DNA of 64,000 nt from Streptomyces sp. NBC_00704. Its GTDB lineage: Bacteria > Actinomycetota > Actinomycetes > Streptomycetales > Streptomycetaceae. Of this stretch, positions 22,552 through 31,193 are shown piece by piece (position 1 is the stretch's first letter; each line of letters starts with the position of its first letter). A program made the translations under genes and the position numbers. A model generated the notes under the pieces. The model saw nothing but the letters and a program-made list of their open reading frames with translations, made no database searches and was not told where the DNA came from. The stretch spans positions 1,550,001 to 1,614,000 of the forward strand of contig NZ_CP109000.1 of the NCBI RefSeq assembly GCF_036226605.1, read 5' to 3'.

Positions 22552-23238
22552 TCACGGTGCGCCCGCACCGCCCCCGACCGGGGCGTCCCCCGTGGGCGGC
22601 TCCTCGCGCGGCGCCAGGGAGGCGAGGTCGCCGGTGTCGCCGAGGCGCACGAGAAAGGGGCGCAGCCGGGTGTAACGGATCGCCGTGATGGAACAAGGTT
22701 CCACAGAGATCCGTTGGAAGAGGTCGAGATGAAGCCCCAGTGCGTCCGCGACGAGCGACTTGATGATGTCCCCGTGCGAGCACATCAGATAGACGGCGTC
22801 GGCGCCGTGGTCGCGTTCCACTCGCGCGTTCCACTCGCGCACCGCCTCGGCGGCGCGGGTCTGCATGCTCCGCAGGGACTCGCCGCCCGGGAAGGCGGCC
22901 GCGGAGGGGTGCGACTGCACGATCTCCATCAGCGGCTCGTCCGTCAGCTCGGCGAGCTTGCGGCCCGACCAGTCGCCGTAGTGGCACTCCCCGATCCGCT
23001 CGTCGGTGTGCGCGCGCAGGGCGGGCCGGGCGGCGAGCAGGGGGCCCAGCGTCTCCTGGCAGCGTTGCAGGGGGCTGGTGACGACCTCCGCGATCGGCAG
23101 CGCCGCGAGCCGCCCCGGCAGCGCGGCGGCCTGTGCGGCTCCGCGTTCGTCGAGGGCGACGCCGGGCGTCCAGCCGGCGAGCACTGCGGAGGTGTTGGCG
23201 GTGGACCGGCCGTGCCGGACGAGGATCAACGTGGGCAT
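22552..23238 (-). CDS. histidine phosphatase (MSMEG_4193-type phosphoglycerate-mutase family)
   Basis: 228 aa. The catalytic RHG motif is at the start (LILVRHGRSTANT). EVVTSPLQRCQETL, the acid/base Glu in GECHYGDWSGRK, and the second His in YLMCSHGDIIKSL follow, all as in branch 1 histidine phosphatases. The C-terminal 25 residues are Pro/Gly-rich. Substrate unknown; this subfamily (TIGR03848) usually occurs next to DUF3090 and the SCO1664-type protein, as here. Probably the first gene of the run that ends with mshC, 111 bp before DUF3090. Confidence 0.9.
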   Translation of the reverse strand: MPTLILVRHGRSTANTSAVLAGWTPGVALDERGAAQAAALPGRLAALPIAEVVTSPLQRCQETLGPLLAARPALRAHTDERIGECHYGDWSGRKLAELTDEPLMEIVQSHPSAAAFPGGESLRSMQTRAAEAVREWNARVERDHGADAVYLMCSHGDIIKSLVADALGLHLDLFQRISVEPCSITAIRYTRLRPFLVRLGDTGDLASLAPREEPPTGDAPVGGGAGAP

Positions 23239-23300
23239 GCGGCCCAGGGTAGGCGCACGCGCGTGTGCGCCGACGAGCGCTCGAAGGGAGGACGCCTCCG

Positions 23301-24296
23301 GTGATCGTGGACTGCGCCATCTACCGCGACGGACGTCGCACGGAGGGTCCGGAGGACTTCTCGGACGCCGTGGACGAGGCGCGGGCCGGGGGCGGCTTCG
23401 TCTGGGTGGGGCTGCACGAGCCCACCGAGAAGGAGTTCGACCTCGTCACGCGGGAGTTCGGGCTGCACCCGCTGGCCGTCGAGGACGCGCTCAAGGCCCA
23501 TCAGCGGCCCAAGCTGGAGGTGTACGACGACTCGCTGTTCCTGGTGTTCAAGCCCGTCGTCTACGAGACGAAGAGCGACACGGTCACCTCCGGCGAGGTG
23601 ATGGTCTTCCTCGGGGACTCGTTCGTGGTGACCGTCCGGCACGGCGAGGGCGCGCCGCTCGCCGCCGTGCGGCACCGGCTGGAACACGAGCGCAAGCTGC
23701 TCGCCAAGGGGCCCACGGCGGTCGTGTACGCGATCGCCGACGCGACCGTGGACCACTACCTGGACGTGGCGACGGAGTTGCAGACCGACCTGGAGGAGCT
23801 GGAGGCGGAGGTGTTCTCGCCGGACGGCGGGGGCTCGCGCAACACCGCGTCGCGGATCTACACCTTCAAGCGGCAGATCCTGGAGTTCCGTCGGGCGACG
23901 GGCCCGCTGGGGCCGCCGCTGACCCGGCTGGCGGGGGGCAGCGTGTCCGGCCCCGGCGTGCCGTTCGTCAACGACAAGGCGCGGCCGTTCTTCCGGGACG
24001 TCAGCGACCACCTCACGCGCGTGAACGAGTCCGTGGAGGGGCTGGACCGGCTGGTGACGGACATCCTCTCGGCGCATCTGGCGCAGATGAGCGTCCGGCA
24101 GAACGACGACATGCGGAAGATCTCGGCGTGGGCGGCCATGGCGGCGGTCCCCACGATGATCGCGGGGATCTACGGCATGAACTTCGAGCACATGCCGGAG
24201 CTGCACTGGGTGTGGTCGTATCCGGTGGTGATCGTGGTGATGGGCGTGCTGGAGCTGCTGCTGTTCCGGATGTTCAAGCGCCGCGGCTGGCTGTAG
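23301..24296 (+). CDS. corA: CorA-type magnesium/cobalt transporter
   Basis: 331 aa from GTG 23301 with GGGAGG about 9 nt upstream; an alternative start 36 bp earlier has no ribosome site. A large cytosolic alpha/beta funnel domain and the long stalk helix (about 30-275) precede two C-terminal membrane helices. Helix 1 ends in the pore signature YGMNF (AAVPTMIAGIYGMNFEHMPELHW), and helix 2 is YPVVIVVMGVLELLLFRMF, followed by a basic tail. It works as a membrane pentamer importing Mg2+ and related cations. No riboswitch is visible ahead of it. Confidence 0.94.
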   Translation: MIVDCAIYRDGRRTEGPEDFSDAVDEARAGGGFVWVGLHEPTEKEFDLVTREFGLHPLAVEDALKAHQRPKLEVYDDSLFLVFKPVVYETKSDTVTSGEVMVFLGDSFVVTVRHGEGAPLAAVRHRLEHERKLLAKGPTAVVYAIADATVDHYLDVATELQTDLEELEAEVFSPDGGGSRNTASRIYTFKRQILEFRRATGPLGPPLTRLAGGSVSGPGVPFVNDKARPFFRDVSDHLTRVNESVEGLDRLVTDILSAHLAQMSVRQNDDMRKISAWAAMAAVPTMIAGIYGMNFEHMPELHWVWSYPVVIVVMGVLELLLFRMFKRRGWL

Positions 24297-24427
24297 CGCG
24301 CCCGCCCGCCGGGCCGGCCGCCCGAAGCGAACGCCCGCGCCGAAAGGGCGGCGCGACCGGGCGGACCGGTCGGACCGGGGGGCCGGTCGGGCAGCGCAGG
24401 TCAGGCAGGTCAGGCGGCTGACGCGGG

Positions 24428-25216
24428 TCAGGCGTACTCGGGGGCCGCGGTGGCGGGGCCGCCGAGGGCGTCGCGGCGTTCGGGCGTCTCCAGGGAGACC
24501 ATCCGCCGCCAGCCGGTGAACCGCTCCCACGCGTAGACGGCGTGGATGCCCGCCGCGAGGAGGACCGCGCGCGCCCTGGACCAGCCGAGGATGCGGCCCA
24601 TGTGGGCCATGACGGCCAGGCTCACGTCGCGGTAGACGCGGATCTCGGCGAGCGCGCACGCGCGCAGGGTGCGCTGGATGTCGCGTCCGTGCCCCGCGCG
24701 GGCGAGGCGCAGCAGTTCCTCGTGGCAGTACGCGAGGTGGTTGTCCTCGTCGGCGGCGATCATCCTGACGGCGCGGCCGATGTCGGGGTGATCGGCGAAG
24801 TGCCTGCGCAGCAGGGCCATCTGCTCGGCGGCGCGCTGTTCGGTGACCCGGCTGTGGGAGAGGTAGGTGACGACGTCGGGCACCGTCAGGGGCCGCTCGG
24901 CCCTGAGGCGGTCGTGGGAGAGGCCGATGCCGCCCTGCTCCAGGAGCATCGTGTAGTCGGTGTCGGGCGGGACGGGCACCGGGTCGAGGCCGCGTTTGCG
25001 CAGCAGGGCGCGGAAGATCCGCCCGTGCTTGTCCTCGTCGGCTCCGTGGCGGGCGATCTTGGGGGCGAGGGCGCGTTCGGCGGGCGGGACGAGGGCGGCG
25101 ATCCGGCCGTTCTCCCAGCCCCCCTGCGACTCGCCGCCGGCCGCGATCGAGCAGAACAGCGCGAAGGACTCGTCGTCGTCGAGGATCTCCTGGAACAGAC
25201 TCTTGGCCGAAAGCAT
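24428..25216 (-). CDS. ferritin-like di-iron protein
   Basis: 262 aa from ATG 25216 (GAGAGGGG upstream). An all-helical ferritin-like fold with carboxylate/His pairs spaced as in di-iron proteins: GADEDKHGRIF, VTEQRAAEQMALL and AADEDNHLAYCHEE. The C-terminal third has hydrophobic helices (WSRARAVLLAAGIHAVYAW) that may pack or associate with the membrane. The actual reaction is unknown; related proteins are oxidases or hydroxylases. It is convergent with corA; the spacer between them (24297-24427) is GC-rich with no clear single terminator. Confidence 0.75.
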   Translation of the reverse strand: MLSAKSLFQEILDDDESFALFCSIAAGGESQGGWENGRIAALVPPAERALAPKIARHGADEDKHGRIFRALLRKRGLDPVPVPPDTDYTMLLEQGGIGLSHDRLRAERPLTVPDVVTYLSHSRVTEQRAAEQMALLRRHFADHPDIGRAVRMIAADEDNHLAYCHEELLRLARAGHGRDIQRTLRACALAEIRVYRDVSLAVMAHMGRILGWSRARAVLLAAGIHAVYAWERFTGWRRMVSLETPERRDALGGPATAAPEYA

Positions 25217-25525
25217 CGTGGGCCCCTCTCCGCACTGCGCAGCATTCCGCAAGGTTCCGCAAGGAACGAGTCAAGTGCGGCCCGTCGGGCGCTGCAACAG
25301 CAGTGTCGGCCGACTCCGCCGAAAGAGGGACGCCGGGAGTCGGCCGTGGAGCGTAACCAGGCGCCGCGCGGCGCGTTGTGCTGCGTGACGGCCGTGGCGG
25401 GGAAGACCCCCGAGCCCCCACCACGGCCGCTGAAACTTCCCCCGCGCGGCTCCCGCGGTCTTCTCGCGCGTGCCTTCCCGCGCCGTCGTCCGCGGGAGCC
25501 GTCCGCGCGAGCCCGCTCCGTCCGG
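25217..25525. other. intergenic region upstream of ferritin-like gene
   Basis: 309 bp containing the promoter of the ferritin-like gene and the 3' end of the LLM oxidoreductase transcript. The 10-bp direct repeat TTCCGCAAGG occurs twice in tandem (25245-25264), 29 bp ahead of the start codon; the second copy continues into GGAAC so that GGTTCC and GGAAC also form a small dyad. No gene. Confidence 0.5.
25447..25501 (-). terminator. candidate terminator of LLM oxidoreductase gene
   Basis: 12-bp inverted repeat CGGCTCCCGCGG / CCGCGGGAGCCG with a 31-nt loop, 25 nt beyond the stop codon of the minus-strand oxidoreductase gene. Confidence 0.45.
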
Positions 25526-26581
25526 TTACACCAGGCCGGCCAGCTCCGCGGCCTGCACGCCCGCCCGCAGCGAGGCCAGCCGCTCCTCCAGGGCGAAGCC
25601 CGCCGGGGCCAGGGTGAGGGTGGTGACGCCGGCGGCCGCGTAGGCCTTCATGCGGTCGGCGATCCGCTCCACCGAGCCCAGCAGCGTGGTGCGGTCGATC
25701 AGCTCGTGGGGGACCGCGGCCGCCGCGCCCTGCTTGTCGCCGGACAGGTACTTGTCCTGGATGTCGGCGGCCGCCGCCTCGTAGCCCATCCGCTGCGCCA
25801 GCTGGTTGTAGAAGTTCTGCTTGCGGCTGCCCATGCCGCCGACGTAGAGCGCGGTGTAGGGACGGAAGGTGTCGGCGAGGCGCTCGACGTCCTTGTCCTC
25901 GCCGAGGGCCAGCGGCAGCGTCGGGCAGACGTCGAAGCCCTCCAGGGTCTTGCCCGCCTTCTCGCGTCCGGCCCGCAGGTGCCTGATCGCGGTGTCCTCG
26001 AGGTGGTCGGCGGACGGGAAGATGAGCAGTGCGCCGTCGGCGATCTCGCCGGTCTGCTCCAGGTTCTTCGGGCCGATCGCCGCGATGTACAGCGGGATGT
26101 GCTCGCGCTCGGGGTGCACCGTCAGCTTGATCGGCTTGCCGGGGCCACCGGGCAGCGGCAGCGTCCAGTGCGCGCCCTCGTACGACAGCCGCTCACGCGT
26201 CATCGCCTTGCGGACGATCTCGACGTACTCGCGGGTGCGGGACAGCGGCTTGTCGAACTTGACGCCGTACCAGCCCTCGGAGACCTGCGGCCCGGAGACG
26301 CCGAGACCGAGCCGGAAGCGGCCGCCGGAGAGGGAGTCGAGCGTGGCGGCGGTCATCGCGGTCATGGCGGGCTGACGCGCGGGGATCTGGAAGATGGCAG
26401 AGCCGACGTCGATCCGCTCGGTCTGCGCGGCGACCCAGGTGAGCACGGTGGCCGCGTCCGACCCGTAGGCCTCGGCGGCCCAGCAGACGGCGTACCCGAG
26501 GCGGTCGGCCTCCTGGGCGACGGCGAGGTTGTCGCCGTCCATTCCGGCACCCCAGTAGCCGAGGTTGATCCCGAGCTGCAT
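25526..26581 (-). CDS. LLM-class F420-dependent oxidoreductase
   Basis: 351 aa TIM-barrel flavin/F420 oxidoreductase of the luciferase-like superfamily. The start MQLGINLGYWGAGMDGDNLAVAQEADRLGY is typical; SAIFQIPARQPAMTAMTAATLDSLSGGRFRLGLGVSGPQV is the cofactor-binding core near residues 62-100, and IPLYIAAIGPKNLEQTGEIADGALL follows near 180. The natural substrate is not predictable. A perfect palindrome sits 11 bp ahead of the ATG, so the gene is probably repressor-controlled. Divergent from the aldo/keto reductase gene. Confidence 0.92.
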   Translation of the reverse strand: MQLGINLGYWGAGMDGDNLAVAQEADRLGYAVCWAAEAYGSDAATVLTWVAAQTERIDVGSAIFQIPARQPAMTAMTAATLDSLSGGRFRLGLGVSGPQVSEGWYGVKFDKPLSRTREYVEIVRKAMTRERLSYEGAHWTLPLPGGPGKPIKLTVHPEREHIPLYIAAIGPKNLEQTGEIADGALLIFPSADHLEDTAIRHLRAGREKAGKTLEGFDVCPTLPLALGEDKDVERLADTFRPYTALYVGGMGSRKQNFYNQLAQRMGYEAAAADIQDKYLSGDKQGAAAAVPHELIDRTTLLGSVERIADRMKAYAAAGVTTLTLAPAGFALEERLASLRAGVQAAELAGLV

Positions 26582-26592
26582 GGCCGATCCCC

Positions 26593-26606
26593 TTACTGAT
26601 CAGTAA
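26593..26606. promoter_or_regulatory. perfect palindrome upstream of LLM gene
   Basis: TTACTGATCAGTAA, 14 bp and fully symmetric, 11 bp before the start codon of the LLM oxidoreductase. The form is typical of TetR-family operators. The cognate regulator is not adjacent. Confidence 0.65.
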
Positions 26607-26780
26607 CGACGCTGTTGCGCAGACCTTAGCGCGGGGGGCGCGGGGCCGGGAGACGGTGTGGCGAGGGTCGCGCGGGCCGGCGCCGGCGTCGCGGCCTGCG
26701 CGGAACCCGGTCCGCCGTCCCCGGATCCGGTTGTCCACAGGCAACCCACCGCCCAGTTCTGGCCAGTAATCTCGGCGTCC

Positions 26781-27767
26781 ATGGAGCAGAGGCATCTCGG
26801 CCGCACCGGCCTGCGTGTGTCCCGCATCGGGCTCGGCACCCTCACCTGGGGACGCGGCACCGACGAGCACGACGCCGCGGACGTCATGAAGACGTTCTGG
26901 GAGGCGGGCGGGACCCTGGTCGACACGGCCGACGTGTACGGCGACGGGGACGCCGAGTACCTGCTCGGGCGGCTCATGGACGGGCTGGTGCCGCGCCGGG
27001 ACCTGGTCGTCTCCACGAAGGCGGGCAGCGTGCCCGACCCGGACCGGCGCTTCGACGGCTCACGGGGTCATCTGCTCGCCGCTCTCGACGCCTCCCTCTC
27101 CCGGCTGGGCACGGACCACGTCGACATATGGCAGGTGCACGCCTTCGACCCGGACACCCCGCTGGAGGAGACCCTCCAGGCGCTGGACATCGCCGTTGCC
27201 AGCGGCCGCGCCCGGTACGCGGGCGTCTCCAACTTCTGCGGCTGGCAGCTCGCCAAGGCGGCCACCTGGCAGCTCGCCGCGCCGGGAACGCGGACGCGGC
27301 TGGCGGCGACGCAGATGGAGTACTCGCTGCTGCAACGCGGCATCGAACGCGAGGTGCTGCCGGCCGCGCTCGACCTGGGCGTCGGCCTGCTGCCCTCCTC
27401 TCCCCTCGGCCGGGGCGTCCTCACCGGCAAGTACCGCGGGGACGCCCTGCCGCCCGACTCGCGCGGCGCCTCCGAGCACTTCGCGCGTTTCGTCGAGCCC
27501 TATCTGGACGACACCGCTAGCCGGATCGTCGACGCCGTGGCGACGGCGGCGGACGGGCTGGCGGTGACGCCCCTTCAGGTGGCCCTGGCCTGGGTGCGCG
27601 ACCGGCCGGGCGTGGCCGCCCCGATCGTCGGCGCGCGCAACGCGCAGCAGCTCACGGCGGCTTTGTCAGTGGAGGCGCTTAGTCTTCCTGACGAGATCTG
27701 CCGGGCCCTCGACGACGTGTCGGCGCCCGTGCACCGCTATCCCGATCACGACTGGAGCACGCTGTGA
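26781..27767 (+). CDS. aldo/keto reductase
   Basis: 328 aa from ATG 26781 (MEQRHLGRTGLRVSRIGLGT), the conventional start for this family; the open frame upstream to 26658 is not needed. NAD(P)H-dependent reductase of carbonyl compounds with a TIM barrel. Visible tetrad: Asp and Tyr in DTADVYGDGDAEYLLG, Lys in LVVSTKAGS and His in DIWQVHAFDPD. The C-terminal cofactor pocket has APIVGARNAQQL. It overlaps the following gene by 4 bp (GTGA), so the two are translationally coupled, although their functions look unrelated. Confidence 0.94.
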   Translation: MEQRHLGRTGLRVSRIGLGTLTWGRGTDEHDAADVMKTFWEAGGTLVDTADVYGDGDAEYLLGRLMDGLVPRRDLVVSTKAGSVPDPDRRFDGSRGHLLAALDASLSRLGTDHVDIWQVHAFDPDTPLEETLQALDIAVASGRARYAGVSNFCGWQLAKAATWQLAAPGTRTRLAATQMEYSLLQRGIEREVLPAALDLGVGLLPSSPLGRGVLTGKYRGDALPPDSRGASEHFARFVEPYLDDTASRIVDAVATAADGLAVTPLQVALAWVRDRPGVAAPIVGARNAQQLTAALSVEALSLPDEICRALDDVSAPVHRYPDHDWSTL

Positions 27768-30226
27768 GCACGGAGCCGGATTCCCCGCAGAGCACGGAGA
27801 ACGCCGCACCGGCGGGGCCGGACGCCGCCGAGGAGCCCGGAACGCCGGCCGCCGCCGAGGACGCGAACGCCGGGACGGGCACCGCGTCGGACGGCCCCGG
27901 CGGCCCGGACCGTGCGGGCGACGCCCGCGCCTCCGAGGCCGACGCGGCGGCACCCCGGGCCGACGGAACCACGTCCCCGAAAGACGGCGAGAGCGCCGGT
28001 ACGGGCCCGGAGGGCTCCGCCGACGACGCGGAGGCCCTCGCGGGCGACACCGATGCCGGCGCGGCCGACGAGGACGGTGAGGGCGACGGCGACGGCAGTG
28101 CTTCCTCGACCGCCGAGGCCGCGGCCGCGGCGGAGGCCGCCGCGCAGCTCTCCGAGGCGCAGGCCGAACTCGCCGCGCAGAAGCTGGAGCGGGAGCGGAT
28201 CGCGCGGCGCAAGGCCGAGAAGGCGGCCCCCATCGCCGCCGGGGCCAAGCTCAGCGGGAAGGCGGCCGATCTGCTGGCCGCGGTTCGGGCTGTGGAGGGC
28301 GGGGCCACGCCCCCGGCCACGGTCTTCGGCGCGGAACCCGCCCCGCGCCGCGCCGTGCCCGAGCCGGTCCGGCGGCCGCAGCCCGCGCCCGCCGAGTCCC
28401 TCCCGTCGGCTCCGGCGGCCGACACCGTCGAGGGCGTGCGGCGCGTGCTGGCCGGCGGCGGCGCGCCCGAGGCGCTCGCGGCACAGGCCGCCGCCGCGCT
28501 CGGCGAGGGCGCCGAGGACGTCCTGCGCGAGGACCCGTGGCAGTTGCTGCGGGTCCCCGGCGTCCGGCCCGAGCAGGCCGACGGGTTCGCGCGGGCGCTG
28601 CTGGGCCCGCAGTGCGCCCCCGACGACGAGCGGCGCGGCCGCGCCGTGACGGTCTGGCTGCTGGAGCAGGCCGCGCTGGCCGGGCACACGGCCCTGGAGC
28701 TGCCCACGCTCACCGCCGCACTCGTACGGCAGGCCGTGCCGGACGCCGACGCGGCCGTACAGAGCACCTTGGCCGAAGGAGAGGCCCTGGTCTTCCAGGA
28801 CGCCCTGGACGACGCGCCTGCGGCCGATCGTCCGGACGCGGCCTCCGTGCCGGGCGGCCACCGCGAACACGGCTCCCACGCCGAGCAGAGGGAGAAGGGG
28901 GAGCAGGGAGACGACGGGCCGGAGGGCGAGGAGGCCCGGCCGGTCCGGGTGCTGGTCGGCCTGGAGCGGTACGCGCTCGCCGAGGAGAGCCTGGCCGACG
29001 CCCTGGCCCGCGTGGTCAACTCCCTGGCCAAGGAGGCGTCCGCACCGTGGGAGCCCGCGGCCGCCGGCACGTCCGGCAGCACCGCCGAACTGATCCGCGC
29101 CGTGGCCGGGCACGGGCTGGTGCTGCACACCGGGGGCGAGGCCGCCCGCGCCGAGCCCGCCGCGCTCCTCACCGCTGCCCTCCGACTGGGCCTGCGCGCC
29201 GTCGCCGCGTGCCACACCTCCGACGGCCGACGGCGATTCACGGCCCTCCTCGGCGAGGCGGCCCCGGACGGCGCGGTGGTGACCGTCCCCGGTCTCCTCT
29301 CCGGCGCCGAGGGTCCGGGCCGGGACGGCGACGGGGCCTTCGCGCTGGACCTGCTGATCGTGCTCGACGCGCCGCAACTGGACGTGGAGAGCGCCGCGAT
29401 GCTCGCCGAGTCCCTGCCGGACGGGGCACGCCTGGTGCTCAGCGGCGACCCGGCGGTGCTGTGGTCGGCGGGGCCCGGCCGGGTCTTCGCCGACCTGCTC
29501 GCGGCGCGCGCCTGCCCCCAGGTCGCCTCGCGCGTCCCCGACCCCGGCCCGCTCGGCGAGCTGGTGTCCGGGGTCGGCATCGGCGAGCTGAACCAGGTCG
29601 ACGCACCGGGCAAGGAGATCGTGATCGTGCCGGTGCGCGACGCGGGCGAGGCCGTCCACCGCACGGTGCAGCTCCTCGCCGACTCGGTGCCGCGGGCCTT
29701 CGGGATCACGTCCGACGAAGCGGTGGTGATCACGCCGGGACACGGCGGCGCGGCCGGTACCCGTGCTCTCAACACGGCTCTGAAGGAACGGCTCAATCCC
29801 GGCCCCGGCCGCTTCGGCGGCTTCGACCCCGGCGACCGGATCGCCTACTCCCCCGCGCCGGGCCGTACGGTGACCGGCCGGGTGGTGACGGCCGACGCGG
29901 ACGGGCTGCACCTGACGTGCGCGGACGTCCCCGTCGTCGTCCCGAGGGAACGGGTGGAGCAGACCGTGCGCCACGGGTGGGCGCTCACCGCTCACCAGGC
30001 CGTCGGCAGCCGGTGGCCCGCGGCGGTCGTGGTGCTGCCCGGGGACGGGGCGCGAGCCCTGTCCCGCCCCTGGGTGTACACGGCCTTCGGCCGGGCGGAG
30101 CGTCATCTGTCGGTGGTGCACGGAGTGGAGCAGGCCCTGCCGCGGGCGGTCGCGGAGGTTCCCGCGAAACCGCGCACGACGCGCCTGCCGGTGCTGCTGC
30201 GCACCCAGCTCCCGGCGGCGCGGTAG
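27764..30226 (+). CDS. RecD2-like protein with degenerate helicase motifs
   Basis: 820 aa. Residues 1-120 are an acidic Ala/Asp/Glu/Gly-rich disordered region, then a charged coiled-coil (120-157). Tandem helix-hairpin-helix elements follow (about 222-282, VLREDPWQLLRVPGVRPEQADGFA) as in RecD2. The C-terminal half aligns by eye with a superfamily 1 helicase core. Where GxPGTGKT should lie (about 447-462) the sequence is AGHGLVLHTGGEA with no GKT, and the Walker B site reads LLIVLDAPQLD (531-540) without DE. Later motifs survive: LVLSGDPAVLWSAGPGRVFADLL (558-579), ITPGHGGAAGTRALNTALKERLNP (656-679), LTAHQAVGS (741-749) and YTAFGRAERHL (772-782). I infer a DNA-binding pseudo-helicase unlikely to hydrolyse ATP. 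Coupled to the reductase gene upstream. Confidence 0.75.
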   Translation: MSTEPDSPQSTENAAPAGPDAAEEPGTPAAAEDANAGTGTASDGPGGPDRAGDARASEADAAAPRADGTTSPKDGESAGTGPEGSADDAEALAGDTDAGAADEDGEGDGDGSASSTAEAAAAAEAAAQLSEAQAELAAQKLERERIARRKAEKAAPIAAGAKLSGKAADLLAAVRAVEGGATPPATVFGAEPAPRRAVPEPVRRPQPAPAESLPSAPAADTVEGVRRVLAGGGAPEALAAQAAAALGEGAEDVLREDPWQLLRVPGVRPEQADGFARALLGPQCAPDDERRGRAVTVWLLEQAALAGHTALELPTLTAALVRQAVPDADAAVQSTLAEGEALVFQDALDDAPAADRPDAASVPGGHREHGSHAEQREKGEQGDDGPEGEEARPVRVLVGLERYALAEESLADALARVVNSLAKEASAPWEPAAAGTSGSTAELIRAVAGHGLVLHTGGEAARAEPAALLTAALRLGLRAVAACHTSDGRRRFTALLGEAAPDGAVVTVPGLLSGAEGPGRDGDGAFALDLLIVLDAPQLDVESAAMLAESLPDGARLVLSGDPAVLWSAGPGRVFADLLAARACPQVASRVPDPGPLGELVSGVGIGELNQVDAPGKEIVIVPVRDAGEAVHRTVQLLADSVPRAFGITSDEAVVITPGHGGAAGTRALNTALKERLNPGPGRFGGFDPGDRIAYSPAPGRTVTGRVVTADADGLHLTCADVPVVVPRERVEQTVRHGWALTAHQAVGSRWPAAVVVLPGDGARALSRPWVYTAFGRAERHLSVVHGVEQALPRAVAEVPAKPRTTRLPVLLRTQLPAAR

Positions 30227-30233
30227 CGCGAAA

Positions 30234-30275
30234 GGCGGCGGTCGTGAAGGGGTCTCCCCCTCCACGACCGCCGCC
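30234..30275. terminator. bidirectional terminator
   Basis: 13-bp perfect stem GGCGGCGGTCGTG with its complement around a 16-nt loop. It starts 8 nt after the RecD2-like gene. The opposing gene ends at 30472, so it may serve both. Confidence 0.7.
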
Positions 30276-30471
30276 GTCCCGGCCTCCGTCCCCCTGACGC
30301 CCGGAAGTGCGGGCGATCCGACGCCACCGCCTCCCGTAGCGGCCGCCGGTCGCCTGACGCCGATCGTTCGGCGCCGGTCACCGGGAGCCGGTCACCCGGT
30401 GGGCTCGCCGGGCCCGTCACCGGGCGGCCGCCCGTGCCGTCGGGTGCGGGCGGCCGGTCGCGGTGCGGTCG

Positions 30472-31146
30472 CTAGCGGTCCGCGTCCAGCGTCTCCAGCT
30501 CCTCGTCCTCGACGTCGTCGGCTTCGTCGTCGGGGTCGTCGTCCAGTTCGTCGAAGACCGAGCTGACGTCGAAGCGGCAGACCACGCGCTCGGGGTCGGC
30601 GTCGTCGAACGGGGCCTCGAGCCACTCCCCCGGCTCGGGCGGTTCGTCGGCGGCCAGCACCCACAGCGTGGAGTCGCCCTCCTCCAGGCCGAACTCCTTG
30701 TGCCGGGAGGCGATCTCGTCCGCCTCGAACTCGCCGAACAGGATGCCCAGCGCTCCGTGCACGGTGCTCGCGGCCCCGGCGCCGGCGGCCTCCTCGTCCG
30801 CCGCCTCCACCCGCTGCGCCTGCGCCAGCAGCCGCTGCGGTTCGGCGACGGCGTAGTCGCGGCGGATGAGCACGCTCAGCCCGTTCGGCTCCTCCGGCCC
30901 CGCGTACGGCGGCAGGGAGTCCTCCGCGCCGGGGATCTCGAAGGGCGTGACCTCGTCGTACCGGTCGTAGAGCAGTTCGTCGTACACCTCGGCGGCCGCG
31001 GCCAGCTCGTTGAACGCCTCGTTGACAGCCGGGTCGTCCTCTCCCGTCCTGCGTTCGACCGCGGCCAGGTGGCGGTCGAGCGCGGTCTTGACCGCCTCGG
31101 CGGCGGCGCGTACCTCGGCAGCGGTGGGCTGCGCAGCATCAGACAT
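30472..31146 (-). CDS. conserved hypothetical acidic protein
   Basis: 224 aa from ATG 31146 (MSDAAQPTAAEVRAAAEAV); the frame extends 13 codons further but no better ribosome site is visible. Not recognised beyond a Streptomyces-type conserved protein. Residues 8-40 are helical. AVNEAFNELAAAAEVYDELLYDRYDEVTPFEI and STVHGALGILFGEFEADEIASRHKEFGLEEGDSTLWVLA look like globular elements. The last 25 residues are almost entirely Asp/Glu, ending EELETLDADR. No membrane segment. It is divergent, by 47 bp, from the DUF5703 gene, with which it may share control. Confidence 0.8.
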   Translation of the reverse strand: MSDAAQPTAAEVRAAAEAVKTALDRHLAAVERRTGEDDPAVNEAFNELAAAAEVYDELLYDRYDEVTPFEIPGAEDSLPPYAGPEEPNGLSVLIRRDYAVAEPQRLLAQAQRVEAADEEAAGAGAASTVHGALGILFGEFEADEIASRHKEFGLEEGDSTLWVLAADEPPEPGEWLEAPFDDADPERVVCRFDVSSVFDELDDDPDDEADDVEDEELETLDADR

Positions 31147-31193
31147 AGTGCAGACGCTATCCGTACCGGGCCCCAGCCCGCACAATAGATGCG

